Source of the DNA: Planctomycetaceae bacterium
Lineage (GTDB): Bacteria > Planctomycetota > Planctomycetia > Planctomycetales > Planctomycetaceae
Direction of reading: 5' to 3'
Assembly (NCBI GenBank): GCA_016795125.1
Contig: JAEUIG010000222.1
Location: 1-6,761 of the forward strand
DNA length: 6,761 nt
Shown: positions 1-5,349 of the stretch, piece by piece
How the letters are laid out: every line of letters begins with the position of its first letter
Position numbering within the stretch: position 1 is the first letter of the stretch
Program-made: the position numbers and the translations under genes
Notes under the pieces: generated by a model
Told to the model about the DNA's origin: nothing
The model's database searches: none
The model's input: only the letters and a program-made list of their open reading frames with translations

Positions 1-42
1 GATTGCCGGTATCGCGAGTGTCAGCAGCAGCAGCGAAATCAT
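1..42 (-). CDS. nuoM: NADH-quinone oxidoreductase subunit M, N-terminal fragment (partial)
   Basis: Only the first 14 codons lie in the window, reading MISLLLLTLAIPAI, a hydrophobic start of the kind expected for the first membrane helix of NuoM. The identification rests mainly on position: nuoM normally follows nuoL, and this is the first ATG downstream of it on the same strand. The start is fixed by an in-frame TGA five codons upstream with no other start codon between. No clear Shine-Dalgarno sequence precedes it; the upstream bases are GTACGGTAAGCCC. NuoM is one of the three antiporter-like proton channels of the complex I membrane arm. The spacer to nuoL is unusually long for this operon (135 bp). 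The reading frame is open to the window edge. The identity is likely but not proven by so few residues. Confidence 0.72.
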   Translation of the reverse strand, partial: MISLLLLTLAIPAI

Positions 43-63
43 GGGCTTACCGTACTTTCAGCG

Positions 64-170
64 AAAAAAAAACAGGAGCCAACAGGGGAAACGGAGTGGT
101 ATCCAATCGACATCAGGATTGTGCAAATGGCCAATCGTCTGCCCCTCTGTGACCTCTGTTACCTCCTGTT
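64..170 (-). other. nuoL-nuoM spacer with long-range complementary arms and a T9 run
   Basis: This covers most of the 135-bp gap between nuoL and nuoM. On the transcript the first half is purine-rich and the second half is pyrimidine-rich. An outer arm AACAGGAG (170-163) is exactly complementary to CTCCTGTT (78-71), which runs into nine T residues (72-64). An inner pair AGGGG (146-142) and CCCCT (88-84) can form inside it. The arrangement could fold as a large, interrupted stem ending in a U tract, as a weak attenuator or processing site would. However, the loops are large and the stems short, so this is a speculative reading. No convincing promoter or coding sequence is seen in the spacer. 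Confidence 0.3.
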
Positions 171-172
171 CC
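138..172. repeat. Degenerate 9-bp tandem repeat in the nuoL-nuoM spacer
   Basis: On the plus strand, units read TCTGTGACC (146-154) and TCTGTTACC (155-163). They are flanked by degenerate copies TCTGCCCC (138-145, 8 bp) and TCCTGTTCC (164-172). The array begins five bases past the nuoL stop codon on the transcript. On the message it is purine-rich and by chance contains an AGGAGGT stretch, but no start codon follows at a usable distance. The two central units differ at one base; the outer two are clearly diverged. Confidence 0.6.
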
Positions 173-177
173 TTGTA

Positions 178-2151
178 TTACTGTCCAAACGCTCCCAGCA
201 TCAGCAGCGCGCCGAGGATGACGCCAGCCCACATTACGAGGGCGTACGACGACACCACCCCGCCGTGCAACCGACGCGGCCAGGCGCTGAGCATCTGCGG
301 GATGCCGCCGATGCCGTCCACTATCCGGTCGATGACGTACTTGTCGATCAGCGTTGCCAGTGCTGCCAGCAGTCGCAACGGCACCACGATCAGCACCATG
401 AACAGCTCATCGAAGTACAGCTTGCCCAGCGAAAACTTGTACAGCGGCGAGAATGCGGCGGCGAACCGGGCCGGCGTCTCCGGCGCGGAGACGTACATCA
501 GCCAGGCAATGCCGATCCCGGCGAAGGCCAGCACCGCGCTCAGCGCCATCAACCCCACGTGGAAGCCGTGCGACTCCGCTGCGGGCAACCCCGGCATATG
601 GTGCAGGTAATTGCCAAACAGGTGCGTCGGGCCGACAACGGCGCCAATCGCGACGGCGCACAGTGCCAGGAGCCGCAGCGGCCACGCCATGATCGGCGGG
701 GCGTCGTGCGGATGATGCCCAGCCTCTTCGGGGAATTTCTCTGGTCCCCAGAATGTCAGGAAGTACGCACGGAACGTATAGAACGCCGTGAGCAGGGCCG
801 TCAGCGTCGCCACGCCGAAGATCGCCAGAAAATAGCGGCCGTGTTCCGGATGCTGCGACGCTGCCGAGAGCACCGCCAGGATGTCGTCCTTGCTCCAGAA
901 TCCGGACAACAGCGGCACGCCCGCGAGCGCCCCTGCCCCGCACAGAAACGTGAGGTGCGTAATGGGTAGCGCGTGACGCAGTCCGCTGAAGCGCCGCATG
1001 TCGATCACGTCCCCCATCGCATGCATCACGCTGCCCGATGCCAGAAACAGCAGGGCCTTGAAGAACGCATGCGTGAACAGGTGGAACATCGCCGCGGTGA
1101 CGGCCAGTCCGGCGATTCCCTCGCCCCCCGCGCCGGCGCCCAAGGCCATGAACATGTAGCCGAGTTGGCTGACGGTCGAATACGCCATGACGCGTTTGAG
1201 GTCGGTCTGCGTGAGCGCGATGAGCGCGGCGATCAGCGCCGTGGCGGCGCCGATGCCCGAAACGACCATTTGCGCCGTCGGAGCGTGGATGAACAGCGGG
1301 GTGCACCGCGCCACCATGTAGACGCCGGCGGTGACCATCGTCGCCGCATGGATCAGGGCGCTGACAGGGGTCGGCCCTTCCATCGCGTCCGGCAACCAGA
1401 CGTGCAGCGGAAACTGTGCCGACTTGCCGCAGGCGCCGACGAACAGCATCAGGCAGATGGCGGTGATCAGCTGCGGCGACTCGGCCGCCTTTAAGGCGAT
1501 GAAGTCCGGCCGGCCCAGGACGTCGGCGAAGTCGAGCGAATGAAACGTATACCAGATGAAAAAGATTCCGGTCAGGAACCCGAAGTCGCCGATGCGGTTG
1601 ACGACGAACGCCTTTTTCGCGGCCGCCGCAGCGCTGGGCTTGGAAAACCAGAACCCGATCAGCAGGTAGCTGCACAGGCCGACCGCTTCCCAGAAGACAA
1701 ACAGCATCAGGAAGTTGCCGGCGAGGACCAGCATGCACATCGAAAACACGAACAGGGAAAACGCCGCAAAGAAGCGGGGATACCCCGGATCGCCGTGCAT
1801 GTAGCCGGCGGCGAAGATCGACACCAGCAGGCTGACGCCGGTGACCATCGCCAGCATGATGGCCGACATGGCGTCGGCGTGCAGATCGATGCGCACGTCG
1901 ACGGCCCCGACCTTGAGCCACTGGTAGCCGGCGGCGATTGCGGTGGTGGCGGGATGCGCTTCAAAGCCGCCGGGAACGACCTTCGTCAGCACCAGCAGCG
2001 ATGCCGCGAATGCGACCGCCAGTCCGATCCAGCAGGGACCGTGGCTGCGCTCTTTCAGGAACCACTTCCCGGCCAGCGTGATCACGATCGCCGCCGCCAG
2101 AGGCGCCAGCGGAATCAGCCACAGGGCAAGGGTTTGGACTTCGTGGGACAT
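178..2151 (-). CDS. nuoL: NADH-quinone oxidoreductase subunit L
   Basis: NuoL is the largest, most distal antiporter-like subunit of the complex I membrane arm and contributes to proton translocation. At 657 residues it is a little longer than typical (about 610-650). The core antiporter family signatures are intact: Glu155 in FVFWEAVGLCSYLL, Lys243 in GACGKSAQFPLHVWLPDAM, His268 in the SALIHAATMVTAG stretch, His361 and Lys365 in FTHAFFKALLFL, and Lys421 in SGFWSKDDIL. These match the conserved charged residues of the proton path. The C-terminal part (about 535-657) contains hydrophobic segments and the amphipathic lateral-helix region expected of NuoL and absent from NuoM and NuoN. The ATG start gives a normal N-terminus (MSHEVQTLALWLIPLAPLAA), although only a weak CCGGA lies just upstream. 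The gene follows nuoK after 51 bp and precedes nuoM by 135 bp. Stop is TAA. Confidence 0.97.
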   Translation of the reverse strand: MSHEVQTLALWLIPLAPLAAAIVITLAGKWFLKERSHGPCWIGLAVAFAASLLVLTKVVPGGFEAHPATTAIAAGYQWLKVGAVDVRIDLHADAMSAIMLAMVTGVSLLVSIFAAGYMHGDPGYPRFFAAFSLFVFSMCMLVLAGNFLMLFVFWEAVGLCSYLLIGFWFSKPSAAAAAKKAFVVNRIGDFGFLTGIFFIWYTFHSLDFADVLGRPDFIALKAAESPQLITAICLMLFVGACGKSAQFPLHVWLPDAMEGPTPVSALIHAATMVTAGVYMVARCTPLFIHAPTAQMVVSGIGAATALIAALIALTQTDLKRVMAYSTVSQLGYMFMALGAGAGGEGIAGLAVTAAMFHLFTHAFFKALLFLASGSVMHAMGDVIDMRRFSGLRHALPITHLTFLCGAGALAGVPLLSGFWSKDDILAVLSAASQHPEHGRYFLAIFGVATLTALLTAFYTFRAYFLTFWGPEKFPEEAGHHPHDAPPIMAWPLRLLALCAVAIGAVVGPTHLFGNYLHHMPGLPAAESHGFHVGLMALSAVLAFAGIGIAWLMYVSAPETPARFAAAFSPLYKFSLGKLYFDELFMVLIVVPLRLLAALATLIDKYVIDRIVDGIGGIPQMLSAWPRRLHGGVVSSYALVMWAGVILGALLMLGAFGQ

Positions 2152-2161
2152 TCCGGGGGTT

Positions 2162-2189
2162 TAGTGGGTCGTGGGTAGTGGGTAGTGGG
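2162..2189. repeat. Heptamer tandem array (TAGTGGG)4 in the nuoK-nuoL spacer
   Basis: Four head-to-tail 7-bp units lie on the plus strand: TAGTGGG (2162), TCGTGGG (2169), TAGTGGG (2176) and TAGTGGG (2183), with one substitution in the second. The array fills more than half of the 51-bp spacer and ends ten bases before the nuoL start codon on the transcript. There the message is C-rich and offers no Shine-Dalgarno sequence. It is too short and has no unique spacers, so it is not a CRISPR array. The unit differs from that in the nuoG-nuoH spacer. Confidence 0.9.
2166..2189 (+). other. Putative G-quadruplex motif on the template strand
   Basis: Because each heptamer ends in GGG, the array gives four G3 runs separated by exactly 4-nt loops (TCGT, TAGT, TAGT). 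This fits the standard G3-N(1-7) quadruplex pattern. A further G5 run at 2155-2159 could substitute for one tract. The G-rich strand is the plus strand, which is the template for nuo transcription, so the nuo mRNA is C-rich here. Any quadruplex would form in DNA ahead of the nuoL start. The motif is directly visible; folding in the cell is inferred. Confidence 0.5.
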
Positions 2190-2202
2190 CAGCCACGTCG
2201 GC

Positions 2203-2685
2203 TTACCGCACGCCGATCTCCTGGGGGACGCCATCGACACGTCCATTGACCGGCGGCTGCGGAGCGCCTTCATGCATCTCCGGCGCCCGGCCGGCCGGGG
2301 TGAGGCGCGGGAAGTGCCTGACGTCTTCTGGAGCCGGCGGGTCGGCCCGTTCATTCGTGGACTTCGGCGACGGCAGGTCCGGCTCGCGCAGTTCCGACCA
2401 GACCTGGATGTCGAGCGAGCGAACCTTCTGGTACAGCGCGAGGATCAGCGCCAGCGCCAGTCCCGCTTCGCAGGCGGCGATCGTCAGGATGAAAATCGTG
2501 AAGGCCTGTCCCTCGAGCGTGTTGTGCAGGCGGCCGAACGTCACGAACGTGAGCGACACGCCGTGCAGCATCAACTCGGCCGACAGCATCATCAGGATCA
2601 GGTTGCGGCGCGTGAGAAAGCCGAGCGCTCCCAGGATGAAGAGCGCCCCCCCGACCGCCAGATAGCCCTCGTACTCTCCGCTCAT
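2203..2685 (-). CDS. nuoK: NADH-quinone oxidoreductase subunit K with C-terminal extension
   Basis: NuoK is a small three-helix membrane subunit related to MrpC, part of the proton-translocating arm next to NuoJ and NuoN. The core is residues 1-90, with the two conserved membrane glutamates visible as Glu37 in MMLSAELMLHGVSL and Glu73 in ILTIAACEAGLALAL; these correspond to E. coli Glu36 and Glu72. The protein is 160 residues against about 100 normally. The extra 70 residues (about 91-160) are hydrophilic and rich in Pro, Glu and Arg, starting with LDIQVWSELREPDLP. I recall similar shorter tails on planctomycete NuoK, but this one seems long. The ATG overlaps the nuoJ stop codon as ATGA, which suggests translational coupling. 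An AGGGG stretch five bases upstream of the ATG is the best ribosome binding site in the window. Stop is TAA. Confidence 0.95.
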   Translation of the reverse strand: MSGEYEGYLAVGGALFILGALGFLTRRNLILMMLSAELMLHGVSLTFVTFGRLHNTLEGQAFTIFILTIAACEAGLALALILALYQKVRSLDIQVWSELREPDLPSPKSTNERADPPAPEDVRHFPRLTPAGRAPEMHEGAPQPPVNGRVDGVPQEIGVR

Positions 2686-3413
2686 AGCGTCCCCTGCGAC
2701 CGGCGCGGCGCAATCGCGATGGCCCCGATGCTGGCCACCAGCAGCACTGTCCCCGCCAGTTCCACCGCGTACAGATAATCGCCGAACAGCGACCGCCCCA
2801 GCGACTGCATCTTGCCGTCGGCGCCATGCGTGCGGCTCAGCCCGTTCTGCGCCAGGGCCGGCTCGATCACGGCGGCCTCTTCGGGCGGTCTGGCCGCCGG
2901 CCAGGCATCCGACCGCAAGGTCGCCAGCAGCGCCCCGAACAGTACGAACGCCCCGACGCTGGCCAGCACCACATGGTGCGAATGCTGGTCATAAGCCGTC
3001 GCGCCGGCCTGCTGGGCCAGCATGATCACGAACAGAAACGTCACGATGATCGCACCGGCGTAAACGATGATCGTTGCCGCGGCGAGAAACGCCGCCTGCT
3101 GCAGCAGAAACAGGCCGCACGTCGCCAGCGTGACCAGCGCAAACCACAGAGCCGCATACACCGGGTTGCGGCTGGTGATCATCAGCACTCCGCACAGGAT
3201 CGCACTCGCGGCGAACAGCCAGAAGAGCACGCTGTGCGCAATCAGCCCCGCGGGGGTCGGGAGGAGCCACAGGGCGATCGCCGTGCCGGCGAACGCCAGG
3301 AGCAACCCAAGTGTGCGCGAACGCGTGCGGGCCCGCGGCATCAGCGCACAGATCCCCAGCGCCATGAGCACGAGCGCCGCCGCCTGCCAGCCGTTTTGCT
3401 GCAACCAGTTCAC
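2682..3413 (-). CDS. nuoJ: NADH-quinone oxidoreductase subunit J with N-terminal extension
   Basis: NuoJ is a membrane subunit next to NuoH, K and A, and its third family helix undergoes the pi-bulge transition that gates the proton path. That helix is seen at about 112-132 (ATIIVYAGAIIVTFLFVIML). The family's first helix is about 58-80, ending in TSRNPVYAALWF. The last helix (about 213-235) contains YAVELAGTVLLVASIGAIAIA. I chose GTG at 3413, five bases after the nuoI stop codon, giving VNWLQQNGW and 243 residues. The frame stays open further upstream, but only inside nuoI. A weaker alternative is Met17. Compared with about 165-200 residues in most bacteria, there are about 57 extra N-terminal residues with two extra hydrophobic segments (about 10-25 and 34-51). 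A polar loop (167-210) lies before the last helix. I recall an N-extended NuoJ from planctomycetes. Confidence 0.93.
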   Translation of the reverse strand: MNWLQQNGWQAAALVLMALGICALMPRARTRSRTLGLLLAFAGTAIALWLLPTPAGLIAHSVLFWLFAASAILCGVLMITSRNPVYAALWFALVTLATCGLFLLQQAAFLAAATIIVYAGAIIVTFLFVIMLAQQAGATAYDQHSHHVVLASVGAFVLFGALLATLRSDAWPAARPPEEAAVIEPALAQNGLSRTHGADGKMQSLGRSLFGDYLYAVELAGTVLLVASIGAIAIAPRRSQGTL

Positions 3414-3418
3414 CGTCG

Positions 3419-4084
3419 TTATTGTCCCTGCAAGGTCTGCGGGTCGGGGCCGATCACTCCCGGGGCGGTCGCGACCGCCGCACGCTCGGCGGCCGGAACA
3501 GCGGTCGCCGGTCCGACGGTCGGCAATTCCTTGAACGCGGCCGCCGGTCCCAGCTTGCCGCGATGCGTGCGGACCGGGTCGCGCGGATTGTCCTTCGTCT
3601 TGTCGAAAATCGACAGCAGCTGTTCGCGGTCGTACACCAGCTCGTTGCGGGTGCGTCCCGTCAGGTCGTAAATGTGGGTCAACTCGATCGCATCCACCGG
3701 GCAGGCCTCCTCGCACATGCCGCAGTAGATGCAGCGCAGTTCGTCCAGCACGAACGACGCCGGGAACTTGTCGCGGTCGGGCCACTCCGGCGGTGCGTCG
3801 GCCGCCTCGATGTGAATGCAGTTGGCCGGGCAGGCGGTCGCGCACAGCATGCACGCCACGCACTTGACGCGTCCCTGCTCGTCGCGGTTCAGCCGGTGCA
3901 CGCCCCGGTAGTGCTCCGGCAGCGAGGGCTTTTCCTCGGGATACTGCTTCGTGACCGGCTTGTATTCGGTGACATGGCGCAGCGTGGTCTTGAGACCCGC
4001 GACGATCGCCGGGAGGAACGTCGCCTCCCAGAATCCGATGTCGGGTTCTTCAACCCACGTCACTTGTTGGGAATCAATCGGCAT
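3419..4084 (-). CDS. nuoI: NADH-quinone oxidoreductase subunit I (2x 4Fe-4S)
   Basis: NuoI is the ferredoxin-like subunit carrying clusters N6a and N6b, which hand electrons from NuoG to cluster N2 near the quinone site. Both ligand motifs are complete: CVACMLCATACP with Cys75, 78, 81 and 85, and CIYCGMCEEACP with Cys118, 121, 124 and 128. By family rule each cluster takes three cysteines from one motif and the fourth from the other. The N-terminal part (about 15-45, FWEATFLPAIVAGLKTTLRH) resembles the amphipathic helix that docks on the membrane arm. At 221 residues it is longer than E. coli NuoI (180). The excess is a low-complexity Ala/Pro-rich tail from about 178. The ATG start is 27 bp after nuoH with only a weak GAGAAA upstream. 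The gene ends 5 bp before the nuoJ GTG. Stop is TAA. Confidence 0.97.
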   Translation of the reverse strand: MPIDSQQVTWVEEPDIGFWEATFLPAIVAGLKTTLRHVTEYKPVTKQYPEEKPSLPEHYRGVHRLNRDEQGRVKCVACMLCATACPANCIHIEAADAPPEWPDRDKFPASFVLDELRCIYCGMCEEACPVDAIELTHIYDLTGRTRNELVYDREQLLSIFDKTKDNPRDPVRTHRGKLGPAAAFKELPTVGPATAVPAAERAAVATAPGVIGPDPQTLQGQ

Positions 4085-4102
4085 AGGTATTTCTCGGGCG
4101 AG

Positions 4103-4146
4103 CCGCCGGGTTTATCCCGGCGGGACGGCGGGGCTGAACCCCGTCG
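4103..4146. repeat. REP-like double palindrome overlapping the nuoH 3' end
   Basis: Two adjacent stem-loops are separated by two bases. The first (4103-4123) has a perfect 8-bp stem, CCGCCGGG with CCCGGCGG, and a 5-base loop TTTAT. The second (4126-4146) has an 8-bp stem including one G-T pair around CGGGG/CCCCG and a 5-base loop CTGAA. The stop codon of nuoH (4112-4114) lies in the loop of the first hairpin, so the element encodes the last residues of NuoH. No T tract follows on the transcript, so it does not look like an intrinsic terminator. Its paired GC-rich hairpins resemble dispersed REP/BIME-type repeats; I recall similar sequences from planctomycete genomes, but only one copy is in this window. 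Confidence 0.65.
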
Positions 4147-5296
4147 CTCGCACTTGATGACGTCCCATGATCTCCGAGCGGCTGGCGTTCACGCCGATGA
4201 CGCCGGCGGCGATGAACAGCAGCACTGATCCGGCCGTCAGCCACCAGTGGCTCCAGCCGAACTGCAACACGCACATGACGAGGACCACGTTCGCGAGCGC
4301 CAGCGGAATCAGCACCTTCCACGCCAGGCCCATCAACTGATCAAACCGGAACCGCGGGATGGTCCACCGCAGCAGCATGACGAGCACGATGCACAGCAGC
4401 ACCTTGGCCGCCAGGACCAGCAGCTTGACAGCCCATGCGCCGGCATACGCACTCGACGCTTCGGCGATGTACGGGAAGTGCCAGCCGCCGAAGAACAACA
4501 CCGACACCAGGAAGCTGGTCGTGATGACGTGCGTGTACTCGCCGATGAAAAACAGCGCAAACTTCATCGAGCTGTACTCAGTGTGAAAGCCGCCGACCAG
4601 CTCCTGCTCGCACTCCGCGAGGTCAAACGGCAGCCGGTTCGATTCGGCCAGCGCCGCCGTAAAAAAGATCAGCCCGGCCAGCGGCTGGTACCAGATGTTC
4701 CAACCCATGACTCCCGACGCGGCCTGATCCGTCAGCATCGTCTCGAGGTTCATCGTCCCGTGCAGCAGGGCGATGCCGAGGATCGACATGCCGAGCGGGA
4801 TTTCGTAGCTGACGACCTGCGCGCTCGCACGCAGCGAGCCGAGCGCGCTGTACTTGTTGTTCGACGCCCAGCCGCCGAGGATGATTCCATACACGGCCAG
4901 ACTGGTCACTGCGAAGATGAACACCAGCCCGAGGTCCATGTTCGGGGCAATGATGAACCGCAGCCATTCCGGCGCCTGGTCGACCGGACCGAATGGCACG
5001 ACGGAAAACGCGAGCATCGTCGTGAACACCGAAATCGTCGGCGCCACGATGTACAGCACCTTGTCGACATGGTCGGGAATCACGTCCTCCTTGAGGAGGA
5101 ACTTGATGCCGTCGGCGATCGGCTGCAGCACGCCAAAGGGGCCGACGCGGTTCGGGCCCACCCGGTCCTGCATCCACGCCGAGAGCTTTCGCTCCAGCAG
5201 GATCAGGTACGTGCACGTCCCGAGGATGCCGCCGAGAACGGCGACAATCGTCAGCAGCGTGACCGCCAGCGAGTTCAGTCCAGGATCGTCGAACAC
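4112..5296 (-). CDS. nuoH: NADH-quinone oxidoreductase subunit H
   Basis: NuoH is the membrane subunit that forms most of the quinone-binding chamber and links the peripheral arm to the proton channels. Signature stretches are intact: LLERKLSAWMQDRVGPNRVG (34-52) with FGVLQPIADGIKFLLKED (54-71), ASNNKYSALGSLRASAQ (144-160) with SYEIPLGMS (163-171), ESNRLPFDLAECEQELVGGF (218-237) with TEYSSMKF, and RWTIPRFRFDQLMGLAWK (310-327). The charged residues of the E-channel loops are therefore present. The length, 394 residues, is slightly above usual. The last roughly 10 residues (ATGFSPAVPPG) come from a REP-like repeat. The start is GTG at 5296; the only start codon between it and an in-frame upstream TAA is this one, and the next internal Met is inside a conserved motif. 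No Shine-Dalgarno is visible; the leader is pyrimidine-rich. It lies 53 bp after nuoG. Confidence 0.97.
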   Translation of the reverse strand: MFDDPGLNSLAVTLLTIVAVLGGILGTCTYLILLERKLSAWMQDRVGPNRVGPFGVLQPIADGIKFLLKEDVIPDHVDKVLYIVAPTISVFTTMLAFSVVPFGPVDQAPEWLRFIIAPNMDLGLVFIFAVTSLAVYGIILGGWASNNKYSALGSLRASAQVVSYEIPLGMSILGIALLHGTMNLETMLTDQAASGVMGWNIWYQPLAGLIFFTAALAESNRLPFDLAECEQELVGGFHTEYSSMKFALFFIGEYTHVITTSFLVSVLFFGGWHFPYIAEASSAYAGAWAVKLLVLAAKVLLCIVLVMLLRWTIPRFRFDQLMGLAWKVLIPLALANVVLVMCVLQFGWSHWWLTAGSVLLFIAAGVIGVNASRSEIMGRHQVRATGFSPAVPPG

Positions 5297-5306
5297 TGGG
5301 AAGGCA

Positions 5307-5341
5307 GGAGTTAGGAGTTAGGAAATAGGACTTAGGGGTTG
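5307..5341. repeat. Heptamer tandem array (GGAGTTA-type, five units) in the nuoG-nuoH spacer
   Basis: Five consecutive 7-bp units lie on the plus strand: GGAGTTA (5307), GGAGTTA (5314), GGAAATA (5321), GGACTTA (5328) and GGGGTTG (5335). The two units closest to nuoH are identical and divergence increases toward nuoG. The array takes up 35 of the 53 spacer bases. On the transcript the units carry TCCTAAC. Because seven is not a multiple of three, successive TAA triplets fall in successive reading frames. The array replaces the position where a nuoH ribosome binding site would be expected. Confidence 0.9.
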
Positions 5342-5349
5342 GCTATCGA

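Noticed and set aside
39..113. A 24-codon minus-strand reading frame in the nuoL-nuoM spacer whose TGA overlaps the nuoM ATG, like a coupled leader peptide
   Set aside because: It has no ribosome binding site, it translates the T9 run as consecutive Phe residues, and a short open frame ending there is expected by chance.
161..167. A perfect Shine-Dalgarno-like AGGAGGT on the minus strand just after nuoL
   Set aside because: It is part of the nonamer repeat array and has no start codon at a workable distance; nuoM begins more than 110 bases away.
121..969. Long plus-strand open frame (282 codons) and other large frames opposite or within nuoL, nuoH, nuoI and nuoG
   Set aside because: They lie on the opposite strand or in other frames of strongly conserved nuo genes. 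Their translations are Arg/Gln/His-rich with no recognisable domain, typical of antisense frames in GC-rich DNA.
2162..2189. Possible CRISPR-like array
   Set aside because: The 7-bp units are directly adjacent with no spacers, and no cas genes are present.
2194..2205. Near-identical 12-base stretch at the nuoK stop codon and just before the nuoM start (GTGCGGTAAGCC versus GTACGGTAAGCC)
   Set aside because: It is too short to exclude coincidence, the flanks do not match, and one copy is within coding sequence.
3414..3863. Upstream extension of the nuoJ frame into nuoI
   Set aside because: This part overlaps the well-conserved nuoI coding sequence in another frame and encodes no NuoJ-like residues. 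The GTG at 3413 gives a sensible protein.
4103..4146. Intrinsic transcription terminator between nuoH and nuoI
   Set aside because: The hairpins are strong, but no U tract follows in the transcript direction and nuoI lies only 27 bp after nuoH within the same complex I gene set.
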